Positions 46,156 through 54,200 of a stretch of DNA of 64,000 bases are shown here, piece after piece. Source of the DNA: SLFH01 sp050486265. Its GTDB lineage: Bacteria > Planctomycetota > Phycisphaerae > Phycisphaerales > UBA1924. The position numbers were made by a program, and so were the translations under genes. How positions within the stretch are numbered: the stretch's first letter is position 1; each line of letters begins with the position of its first letter. The stretch spans positions 33,360 to 97,359 of the forward strand of contig JBJHCY010000011.1 in assembly GCA_050486265.1 (NCBI GenBank), read 5' to 3'. The notes under the pieces were generated by a model. The model was given only the letters and a program-made list of their open reading frames with translations, made no database searches and had not been told where the DNA came from.

Positions 46156-46680
46156 ATGAGCCAAGATCCTGAGTTGAAAGCCATGGGTGCGATTTCGAAT
46201 GCAGTTGAGGACTTGGATGACGCGCAGCGAGTCCGAGTAATCCAATGGGTTTGTGCCCGGTACAATGTCGGAGTTCCTTCCAGACCGGAACAAGGAGGCG
46301 GCGTCGATCGTGGTAGCCAATCTGATGAACATAGTCCACGCGATGACAGTGGGGATCCCAGCCAAGACTATGAATCGTTTGCCGATCTGTACGATCAGGC
46401 TAATCCGTCCTCCAGCACTGATAAGGCCTTGATTGGTGGCTACTGGCTTCAGGTTGTAAAGGGTGATGCAGACTTTGTCAGCCAGGCGGTTAACACCGAG
46501 CTGAAGGAACTCGGGCACAAGATATCCAATATCACAAGCGCCCTTACATCATTGATCGAGGCCACTCCTCGACTTGTAATGCAGGTCCGCAAGTCTGGCA
46601 ACACTAGGCAGGCAAGGAAAAAGTATAAACTGACGGCGGCGGGGATCAAGCGAGTCAATCAGCTTCTGAGTAGCCAGTGA
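46156..46680 (+). CDS. Uncharacterised helical protein, first gene of a putative defence pair
   Basis: 174 aa; ATG 46156 follows GGAG (46145-46148). Residues 1-35: ELKAMGAISNAVEDLDDAQR and VRVIQWVCARYNV, a short helix unit often seen at the start of phage- and island-borne proteins. Then an acidic, Ser-rich linker (about 38-75). Residues 80-174: DKALIGGYWLQVVKGDADFV, TELKELGHKISNITSALTSL, VMQVRKSGNTRQARKKYKLT and AAGIKRVNQLL, with the look of a winged-helix unit (LxAxGxxxVxxLL). Low G+C and 4-bp overlap with the next gene. Function unknown; DNA- or RNA-binding sensor is a guess. Confidence 0.75.
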   Translation: MSQDPELKAMGAISNAVEDLDDAQRVRVIQWVCARYNVGVPSRPEQGGGVDRGSQSDEHSPRDDSGDPSQDYESFADLYDQANPSSSTDKALIGGYWLQVVKGDADFVSQAVNTELKELGHKISNITSALTSLIEATPRLVMQVRKSGNTRQARKKYKLTAAGIKRVNQLLSSQ

Positions 46681-47453
46681 CTAATCACTTTAGCCATACG
46701 ACGCATCTAAAGGCCTTTGGTGACCTGCCCCAACCCTTGCGTCAGTCGCTTCTCGACGAATACTCTGGAATTGTGCAGAATTTTGCTGAGCGCCGTTGGC
46801 GTCCGTCTGAACTTAGCGGAGGGAGGCTCTGCGAAGTTGTTTACACGATTATCAATAGCTATGGAACAGGATCATATCCTTCGGTTCCTAGTAAGCCAAA
46901 AAATTTTGTTTTGGCCTGCCGTGCGCTTGAGCAGAACACACAGGTTCCCCGGAGCTTTCAGATTCTGATTCCGTGGCTGCTTCCTGCGCTTTATGAAATC
47001 CGGAATAATCGCAATGTGGGGCATGTCGGTGGAGATGTCGACCCCAACCATATGGACTCCGTCGCCGTTCTAACCACGGCAAACTGGATAATGGCAGAAC
47101 TCGTTCGTGTTATGCACCAGCTTCCGTCTATGGACGAAGCGCAAGTGGTCGTCGATGCTCTGGTGGAGCGGCGGACGCCGTTAATCTGGAAAGACGGTGA
47201 AACAAAGCGAGTTCTCGATCCAAAGATGTCCCTGCCGGAGCAGGTTCTTATACTGTTGGCATCTGCGGCCGGATCTACGCCGGCAGATCGTCTACTGGCT
47301 TGGACTGAGTGCAGCGGCAGGAGCTATCTGAACAAAATATTGCGTCGATTGCACAGGAACCGTGAGATTGAGTTTGATGCTGTGGCGGATGCGGCGCAGA
47401 TTCTTCCGCCTGGTTCAGAACGCGCGAAAGAAGTGATAGCGAAGTATGTCTGA
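46677..47453 (+). CDS. HEPN/Abi-C-like protein, second gene of a putative defence pair
   Basis: 258 aa, GTG 46677 in a GTGA overlap. N-terminal two-thirds is helical: LRQSLLDEYSGIVQNFAERR, LSGGRLCEVVYTIINSYGTG, ILIPWLLPALYEIRNNRNVG then HVGGDVDPNHMDSVAVL. RNNRNVGHVGG has Arg and His six residues apart, like the RxxxxxxH of HEPN/Abi-C RNases. The last 80 residues (LPEQVLILLASAAGSTPADR, YLNKILRRLHRNREIEF) look like a winged helix. Inference: an RNase-type effector controlled by its own wing and the upstream protein. Confidence 0.72.
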   Translation: MTNHFSHTTHLKAFGDLPQPLRQSLLDEYSGIVQNFAERRWRPSELSGGRLCEVVYTIINSYGTGSYPSVPSKPKNFVLACRALEQNTQVPRSFQILIPWLLPALYEIRNNRNVGHVGGDVDPNHMDSVAVLTTANWIMAELVRVMHQLPSMDEAQVVVDALVERRTPLIWKDGETKRVLDPKMSLPEQVLILLASAAGSTPADRLLAWTECSGRSYLNKILRRLHRNREIEFDAVADAAQILPPGSERAKEVIAKYV

Positions 47454-47618
47454 TGTGGTCCAAGTCTGCACTTAAAAGTGGGGTGGTTGCAGTGAAGCTG
47501 GGGCGTGGAGCGGTCGGAGGACGATGAGTAGGCGGGGTGTAGCTCGCTGCAGCAGCCAACAGGTGCTGGTTTGACTATCTCGCCACCGGTGGTGTGCCCG
47601 TAGGGAAATGAACCGCGC

Positions 47619-47738
47619 ATGGCATCGAAGCGGTGCTATCGCGTTGATTGTGCCGCTCGATTTCGCGCTGACGAGATTCGGGCCTGTCCGTTTTGCGCGA
47701 TAGTTCCACGGCCCAAGATTGGAGTTTGCAATGGGTAA
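47619..47738 (+). CDS. 39-aa zinc-ribbon-like protein
   Basis: ATG 47619, TAA 47736-47738. The product starts MASKRCYRVDC and contains DEIRACPFC and KIGVCNG; cysteines at 6, 11, 23, 26 and 37 give a C-x4-C and C-x2-C pair as in a small zinc ribbon. It overlaps the start of the next gene by 8 bases (ATGGGTAA), so the two may be coupled. An overlapping 31-codon ATG frame at 47608 has no such pattern. Function unknown. Confidence 0.55.
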   Translation: MASKRCYRVDCAARFRADEIRACPFCAIVPRPKIGVCNG

Positions 47739-47901
47739 GGGATCAAGCGGCGGTGGTGGAGGCAAGGGTTCAAGCGGCGGTGGTGGCAAGAGTGGTGGCG
47801 GCGGAAAAAGCGGCGGCGGATCGAAGGGTGCAGGCGGCTGGCCGAGCACAACAGGCAACAAATCTGGCGGCGGAAGGACGAACGGGCCTCGCGGCAAGTG
47901 A
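47731..47901 (+). CDS. 56-aa glycine-rich small protein
   Basis: ATG 47731 after GGAG (47721-47724). First 36 residues are repeats of KSGGGG/KGSSGGGG; the tail is GGWPSTTGNKSGGGRTNGP then RGK. I remember similar WPSTTGN.SGGGR tails in small Gly-rich bacterial proteins, but cannot name a family. Positively charged and disordered, so nucleic-acid binding is possible. Coupled to the zinc-ribbon gene by overlap. Confidence 0.6.
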   Translation: MGKGSSGGGGGKGSSGGGGKSGGGGKSGGGSKGAGGWPSTTGNKSGGGRTNGPRGK

Positions 47902-48067
47902 CATGCTTGCAGCCTTCCCGTGGTGAGCGCCGCGGGAGGGCATTCGATGAAACTGCAGTGATGCTCCCGCAGCTGCGCGTCCTCCGCTCTCGTGCGGCTG
48001 TGCGCACTGATGCGGAAGATCGCGCGGCGTCGTGGGCGGACGGGATGGGTGGTGCTTGCCGCGACCC

Positions 48068-48688
48068 CTACTTCGCCAGCGCATTGTAGCTCGTGATGAG
48101 GTTGCGGTACGAGGGCAGGTGATTCGAGAAGAGTGTGCCGAGGCCTTCGATGTCGTTGCGCCAGTCGCGGTGCAGCTCGCACGCCGCGCCGAACCAGGTC
48201 ATGAGCTGGACGCCCGCGGCCTGCATGCGGAGCCATGCCGACTCGCGCGTGGTTTTGTTGAAGGTGCCCGAGGCGTCGGTGATGACGAAGACCTCGTAGC
48301 CCTCCTCGATCGCCGAGAGCGCGGGGAAGGCGACACAGACCTCGGTGACGACGCCGGCGATGATGAGCTGCTTCTTGCCGGTGTCTTTGACGGCCTTGAG
48401 GAACTCCTCGTTGTCCCACGCGTTGATCTGGCCCGGGCGCGCGATGTACGGGGCCTCGGGGAACATCTCCTTGAGCTCGGGGACCAGCGGGCCGTTGGGG
48501 CCGTTCTCGAAGCTGGTCGTCAGGATCGTCGGCAGGTTGAAGTACTTCGCCGAGGCGGCCAGCGCGAGCACGCTGTTCTTAAAATCGTCCGGCGTCGAGT
48601 CCTGCACGAGGTTGCACAGACCGGACTGGTGGTCGACCAGCAGTACGGCGGCGTTCTTCTTGTCGAGTCTGCGGTATTTATAAGACAT
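48068..48688 (-). CDS. Isochorismatase-family (YcaC-like) cysteine hydrolase, paralog 4
   Basis: 206 aa; ATG 48688 is chosen because GGAG lies 7 bases upstream, over ATG 48700. Intact YcaC-like protein: AAVLLVDHQSGLCNLVQD (Asp), SFENGPNGPLVPELKEMFPE, AGVVTEVCVAFPALSAIEEG (Cys), VFVITDASGTFNKTTRESAW and LMTWFGAACELHRDWRNDIE. Divergent from the HxlR regulator gene, with a palindrome between them, so it is the likely regulated target. Substrate unknown. Confidence 0.92.
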   Translation of the reverse strand: MSYKYRRLDKKNAAVLLVDHQSGLCNLVQDSTPDDFKNSVLALAASAKYFNLPTILTTSFENGPNGPLVPELKEMFPEAPYIARPGQINAWDNEEFLKAVKDTGKKQLIIAGVVTEVCVAFPALSAIEEGYEVFVITDASGTFNKTTRESAWLRMQAAGVQLMTWFGAACELHRDWRNDIEGLGTLFSNHLPSYRNLITSYNALAK

Positions 48689-48817
48689 CTTCGGCTCCAT
48701 TCTGCTCTCGCCGCTGGGGCGTGTGTCCGCGTGCGCCCGGAGCGGCGGCCGGGCGGGGACCTTTGCGAGCAAACGCGGATGGACGCCCGATCGGCGTCGT
48801 TCTCCGCGATTGCCGGG

Positions 48818-48829
48818 CATGGTACCATG
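48818..48829. promoter_or_regulatory. Palindromic operator candidate between hydrolase and HxlR genes
   Basis: CATGGTACCATG, a perfect 12-bp palindrome in the 191-bp divergent spacer, 51 bases before the regulator start. HxlR/DUF24 proteins bind as dimers to such inverted repeats in their own divergent promoters. Confidence 0.5.
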
Positions 48830-48879
48830 GCGTTGCAGTTTCTTTCCCGCCCAGTAGTTTCTTCGAGGATAGCGGCCGC

Positions 48880-49209
48880 ATGTCGAAGTCCCGGAAAGCC
48901 GTCGGCTGCCCCGTCGAGATCACGATCGACATCGTCGGGGGACGGTGGAAGGTGATGGTGATCCACTACCTGCTCGAAGGCGACAGGCGATTCAATGAAT
49001 TGCAGCGTTTGCTCACGGGGATCACGCCGAGAACGCTGACCAAGCAGCTGCGCGAGCTCGAACGCGACGGCATCGTCGCCCGCACCGCGTATCCGGAGAT
49101 CCCGCCTCGTGTCGAGTACGCGCTGACGCCGCTGGGGCGCAGCCTTGAGCCGGTGCTGCTCGCGATGGCGAGCTGGGGAGAGCGGTATCCGGAGGAGCGT
49201 CCGGGCTGA
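48880..49209 (+). CDS. HxlR/DUF24 family transcriptional regulator
   Basis: 109 aa from ATG 48880. Winged helix: CPVEITIDIVGGRWKVMVIH, GDRRFNELQRLLTGITPRTL, TKQLRELERDGIVARTAYPE and PPRVEYALTPLGRSLEPVL. The N-terminal Cys10 (AVGCPVE) sits where the DUF24 sensors YodB (Cys6), CatR (Cys7) and HypR (Cys14) have their redox Cys for quinones, diamide or hypochlorite. Likely controls the divergent hydrolase gene. Confidence 0.92.
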   Translation: MSKSRKAVGCPVEITIDIVGGRWKVMVIHYLLEGDRRFNELQRLLTGITPRTLTKQLRELERDGIVARTAYPEIPPRVEYALTPLGRSLEPVLLAMASWGERYPEERPG

Positions 49210-49486
49210 GCCGTTCGTCGGCGATCGTGCGTTTGGCGAGCCCGGTTGGGCGGTCCCGGTGCGGCCAGTACCCGTGCAAGATCGGCCATCCGGACTCGTC
49301 CGCCGCCCTTGTTGTAGTGCCCCGCGAGGGTCGCCGGTCGCTCCGGTGGCGGTTTCGGTCCCCCGCTCACAAAATAGGGGTATGCGCAGCGGGTGATTCC
49401 GTGTATTGTGCTCATTCCCGACACGGGAGTCACCATCCATGCCCGGCGGATCGTCGGGCGCAGACACCGAAGCGGAGGACGACCTC

Positions 49487-50206
49487 ATGGCGAGCAAAGA
49501 CAACTGCGGCGGTTCGTGGGCGAGGAAGGCCGGGGCGATTGTCGTGATCGTGGGCGCCGTGGCGGCCGCATCGTTTGCGGTGGTCGGCGGCGATCGGGTC
49601 GAACAGGACGGTCGTTCGGCCCAATCGCAACACGAGTACACGATCGAGACCTTTTTCACCCGCGACCTGACCTACGCGTCGACCTCCAACGAAGCCAACG
49701 ACAAGCGTTGGGAGCGGATACAGAGCCAGATCGGCAAGCGGGCGCCGGAGTTCAGAGTCGGCGAGTGGAAGAGCGGCGACAAAGACCTCAAGGGCGGCTC
49801 GCTCGCGTCGATGCGGGGCGAGATCGTCGTCATCGACTTCTGGGGCACATGGTGCCCGCCATGCCGCGCCGCCATGCCCAAGAACACCGAGATCGCCCGC
49901 AAGTACGCCGACAAGAAGGTCCGCCTCGTGGGTGTGTGCAACACCCGCGGCAGCGAGACCATGCTGGAAACGGCCGTGAAGCACGGCGGGCTTTTCGCAA
50001 CCGCCGCCGACATCAACGACGCGACCAAGGACGCCTACGGCGTGCAGTGGTGGCCTTACTATGTGATCGTCGACCGCGAGGGCGTCGTCCGAGCCGCGGG
50101 CTTGAGGCCCAACAAGCTCGAAGAAGCGATCGATCGTCTTTTGGCGATCCAGCCATATGTGCCCGAAGACGAAACCACAGCGGTAGGCGCCGCCAGCAGC
50201 GGCTGA
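49487..50206 (+). CDS. TlpA-like thioredoxin-fold membrane-anchored protein
   Basis: 239 aa from ATG 49487 (GGAGG at 49474-49478); ATG 49439 with GGGAG would add 16 residues. One N-terminal helix (AGAIVVIVGAVAAASFAVV) anchors a periplasmic thioredoxin domain: APEFRVGEWKSGDKDLKGGS, IVVIDFWGTWCPPCRAAMPK (CPPC active site), VGVCNTRGSETM and VQWWPYYVIVDREGVVRAAG. A TlpA/ResA-type thiol reductant, for example in cytochrome c maturation. Cis-Pro loop here reads WWPYY. Confidence 0.9.
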   Translation: MASKDNCGGSWARKAGAIVVIVGAVAAASFAVVGGDRVEQDGRSAQSQHEYTIETFFTRDLTYASTSNEANDKRWERIQSQIGKRAPEFRVGEWKSGDKDLKGGSLASMRGEIVVIDFWGTWCPPCRAAMPKNTEIARKYADKKVRLVGVCNTRGSETMLETAVKHGGLFATAADINDATKDAYGVQWWPYYVIVDREGVVRAAGLRPNKLEEAIDRLLAIQPYVPEDETTAVGAASSG

Positions 50207-50355
50207 GCGATTTCGCACAACACCGATGCGCCCGCCCGACGGTCTCTCTGCGCTTGCGCACTGCGGCCGGGCGGTCGATTTTGCTGGGCTGGCAAAGGGC
50301 GCATCCCTGGCAGCAGCGTCGTCAAGAGTGATCGGTGCGCCGCGCTCGATGCTTC

Positions 50356-50745
50356 CTACACCCCGCCCCCGAGTACGACCCCGATCCCGACACCTCCCGC
50401 AGCGGCCGCGACGCCGGTGAACAGGCTGCCCAGCACATGCAGGGCCGCGAGCCTCCACGCCCGTTCTTCGCAGAGGCGTACGGCTTCGTACATCCAGGTC
50501 GAGAAGGTGGTGTACGCGCCGAGGAAGCCGCCGCCGAGGGTGATGGTGAGTTCCGGAGGGAGGTCGGTCTGGCTGGCGTAGCCGACAAGGATGCCGAGGA
50601 AGAGCGAGCCGCTGAGGTTCACCGCCCATGTGCCGAGTGGCAGGACGGATTTGAGGCGTTGGGAGACGGCGAAGTCGACGAGGCAGCGGGCGACGGCCCC
50701 GGCGCCGCCTGCGAGGGTGGCAAGGGTGAACAGCGTGGGGGTCAT
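50356..50745 (-). CDS. crcB2: CrcB/FluC fluoride channel subunit, second of a pair
   Basis: 129 aa, ATG 50745 in an ATGA overlap with the upstream crcB. Four helices; family motifs GGAGAVARCLVDF, GTWAVNLSGSLFLGIL (N-x-x-G), TLGGGFLGAYTTFSTWMYEA (TFSTW fluoride-lining region). Fluc channels export F- as antiparallel dimers; paired genes usually form heterodimers with opposite topology. Confidence 0.93.
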   Translation of the reverse strand: MTPTLFTLATLAGGAGAVARCLVDFAVSQRLKSVLPLGTWAVNLSGSLFLGILVGYASQTDLPPELTITLGGGFLGAYTTFSTWMYEAVRLCEERAWRLAALHVLGSLFTGVAAAAGGVGIGVVLGGGV

Positions 50746-51236
50746 GGCGAGCCCCCGGTGGTGCTCGGCCGGCGGGCGAGGTTTGGGCGGAAGAGGCGTC
50801 GGCCGATGAGGACGCCGCAGGCCGCGGCGGCGAGGCCGAGCGCGATGCTCAGGATCGCGTAGAGCATCGCGACGCCGAGATCCCCCCGCGTGACGATCTC
50901 GACGGTGTAGTTGGAGAATGTGGTGAACGAGCCGAGCACGCCGGTGGCGAGGAAGGGGCGGAGGTGAGGTTTGCCGCTCCAGCGCTCCAAGACCGCGACG
51001 AGCACGAGCCCGAGCAGGAATGCGCCGACGACATTCTCGGCGAGGGTGGTCCAGGGGACGCCTTCGGCGTGGTTGGGGAAGAATTCGACAAAGCCGAGGC
51101 GTGCCGCGGCGCCGATGACGCCCCCGGCGCCGACGGCGAGGACCGCGCCGGGCGGGGGGAGCGTCGGGGCGTGGCGTTCCGGATGCAGCGGCTCTGCGGG
51201 TGTTGTCTCGCGGTCGACGCGTGAGGGCGTGGGCAT
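50742..51236 (-). CDS. crcB1: CrcB/FluC fluoride channel subunit, first of a pair
   Basis: 164 aa, ATG 51236; longer in-frame starts overlap the AsmA-like gene and are rejected. A hydrophilic ~35-residue N-terminal extension precedes AVGAGGVIGAAARLGFVEFF, TTLAENVVGAFLLGLVL and LATGVLGSFTTFSNYTVEI. The TFSNY variant replaces TFSTW. No fluoride riboswitch was recognised in the 34-base spacer upstream. Confidence 0.9.
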   Translation of the reverse strand: MPTPSRVDRETTPAEPLHPERHAPTLPPPGAVLAVGAGGVIGAAARLGFVEFFPNHAEGVPWTTLAENVVGAFLLGLVLVAVLERWSGKPHLRPFLATGVLGSFTTFSNYTVEIVTRGDLGVAMLYAILSIALGLAAAACGVLIGRRLFRPNLARRPSTTGGSP

Positions 51237-51270
51237 TTGTTGGGCAGGGTAGTGCGGGCGTGGCGTGCGG

Positions 51271-54200
51271 CTATCGCTCTTCGGCCGGCTGGCGGTCGCG
51301 TCCAAGGATGCCCGACAGCCCTTCAAAGGCTTCGCTGAACGGGACGACGCGGATCGAGCGATCCTGCAGCGTCCCTCCGATTCGGACGGTGACCGCGTCG
51401 GCCTGGGCCGAGGTCAGCATGCGGTCGATCGTCGCGGCGAATGGGATGCCGAGGTCGCGGAGGGGGCGGACGCGTCCGCCGGCGTAGCCGTCCAGCGGGC
51501 TGTCGCCGAGGGCCATGACCTCGCCGAGGCGGAGGCTCGCGAAGATGTCGACGCCTCGGTTGAAGTACTCGAACCGCGTGATATCGAGGGCCTCGCCTTC
51601 GAGGCGGACGCTGGCGAAGCCGCGTCCAGACGGGTCGCGGTCGCCGATGCGGACATTCATGGCGTTGTAGAGCGTGGCGATGACGCCGATATTGGCGAGG
51701 TCGGATTCTTCGATGAAGATCGTGGACTCGCCGAAGAGGCGGTGGGGGCGATGCGTGTACCCTCCGAGGACCACGCTCCCCGAGAGCCTCCCGGGCACGG
51801 GGTCCATCGTGGGGTCGGCGGTGCGCGCGATGCGGTCGAGGTCGAGCGTTCCGAGGGTCGCGTTGAGGCGCACGAAGCGCTCGCTGCCGTGCATGGTGGA
51901 GGTGCCCCACGCCTCGATCGAGCCGTCGGCGACGGTGAGGCGCGCGTGTTCGAGCACGAGGCGCTCTGGCCCGGCCCAGAAGCGGATGTCGAACGCGTCG
52001 AGATCGACCTCGCGGAAGCCGCCCTGGTCGAGGTCGCCGGTCAATTCGATCACGAGCGGGCCGAACGACCCGGGGGTTCGGCTGGGGGCGATGCGCAGCT
52101 CGCCGTCGATCACGCCGCGAAGCTCTTCGAGCAGTTCGTCGGCGTCGGGCGGCGCGAAGCGTTTGGCGATCGACACCGAGTCGAGGCGTTGGATCCGTGC
52201 GTGCAGCTCTGTTTCGGTCCAGTTGTTGAGGGGCAGGCGGCCCTCGGCGTGGATGCGTCCGTCGCCCGCCAGGATCTCGGCGTGGCCGATCTGCAGCGTT
52301 TGCCCGCGTACGGCTCCGTCGAAGTCGGCGCTGCCGATGATGTTCTGTTGGAAGGAGGCATCTGCGCTGCCCCGCACGAGCAGGTCGGCGGTTTGCTGCT
52401 GGATGTCGACTGCGCCTGAGAGCCCTGCGTCGACGACCGCTCCGAACTCGGCGTATCGGATAGGCCACCTTTCGGCTTCGAGGTCGACGCGGAGCCCCGA
52501 CTCGGTGACGAGGTCGTAAGCGATTTGCCCTGTGACATGCCCGTCGCCCTGTCTGAGCAGGAGTTCTTGGAGGCGGGCTTCGCGCCGGTCGGCCTCGATG
52601 CGTCCGGAGGCGTGGGCGATCTCGATCGGGTCGAGCGAGAGGTCGCGGGCGGTCCACTCGCCGGTGAGTGTTGCTCGTCCCGCGTCGCCGCCCGGGATCA
52701 GCGCGACGAGCTCGAAGCCGGCGACGCCCGCGAGCCGCGCGCCGAGACCGACCGCACGGGAGAGTTGGTCGAACGCGAGCTCGTCGGCGCCGATACGGAC
52801 ATCGATGCTCCCGTCGGTGTCGAGCGTCGCGACGATGCCGGCCTCGCCCCCGAAGAGCTCGAAGCGTTCAGATGTGTAGAGGATGCCTTCGGCGTCGATG
52901 TCGGCCATCCCGCGCATCGTAACGGGCTGGAGGGGCTCGCCACGCAGGCGCAGGTCGGCCAACGCGAGCGAGCCCTCGCCCGTGAGTTCGACGGGGTTGA
53001 GCGTCCCCCCGAGCTCGAGCTCGGCGAGCACGCTGCCGGCGATGAGCGCCGGCGCGGCGTCGTTCCCGCCCTCGTCGTCGATGCGCAGCGAGACGGTCGT
53101 GCGGGCGAGCAGCGGGGTTTGGCGGTCGGGGTCGTAAGAGCCCGTCGCCTCCACGCCGGCGAGCCTGCTCTGGACCGCCAGATCCCACGCATCGGCCGAG
53201 GCGCCGCGTCCGGTGGCTTCGGCTGTCAGCGAGATGCGGTCAAGGGCGTCGAGCCCGGGGACCCGCCAGTCGTCGACGCCGAGGTCGATGTTCCACTCGC
53301 CGGTGGCGACGGCGTACCGGGCGTTCGCGGTCCTGAGGCTCGCATGTGGGAGGTGGAGGTTGCTCAGGCGCACCAGTCCCGGTTCGTACGCGACCCTCGC
53401 GCCGAGCAGCGAGAGATCGATCACGCCGCCGTCCGGATCCCAGACCTCCAGCCTGCTGAAGGTGATGCCCGCCGAGGCTTGGTCGGGCAGGCGTCCCGAG
53501 GCGTCGAAGTCGACCGCCGCTCGCACGGCATTGGGCCCGATGTCGAGCATCGAGTCGGCCGAGCCCGTCAGGACTGTTCGCCCGGCCTCAGAGAGCAGGA
53601 CGCGGAGTGTGGCGCTCCCGTGGTGCGCATCGACCGGGCCGGCGCGCCCCCCGCTCCAGACGATCGAGAACTCGCCCGCCTCACGCCCGAGTCGCCAGTC
53701 GCCATCGATATCCGCGGTGACGCCCTGCGATCTGGCCCTGAGCTTCTCGATGCTGATCGTGCCGTCGGCCAGGCGCACGGCGCCGCCGGCGAGCAGCGCT
53801 TCGCCGAACCGCTCGGCGGAGACGCGGATCGAACGGGGCTCGACGCCCAGCGAGCGGGCGCTGGCGAAGAGCGTGGCGCCCCCCTCCGCCCGGACCGGAC
53901 CGAGGTCCGCGTGGTCGAGGCGCAGCCTCCCGCGCAGTTCGCCGCCGGTGATTTGGCCCGACCACGCGCCAGCGGCGTTGGCGCCCCGGAACTCGCGGCG
54001 GAGGTCTTCGGGCAGGAATCCGATCAGCGGCCCGAGGGAATCGAGCTCGAAGCTGACGCGGTGGGCCCAGTCGGCGCCGACGCCGATCCTCCCCTCCGCC
54101 CGACCGAGGCTTTGTTCGGAGACCTCGAAGGCGTAGGCGACGGATGTCTCAGGATCGCCTGTGAGCTCGACGCGGAGCTCGCCGACATCCCGGCCCGAGT

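Noticed and set aside
47472..48419. 315-codon minus-strand ORF
   Set aside because: Built from the antisense of the Gly-rich gene (Pro/Leu repeats) and an out-of-frame reading of hydrolase paralog 4.
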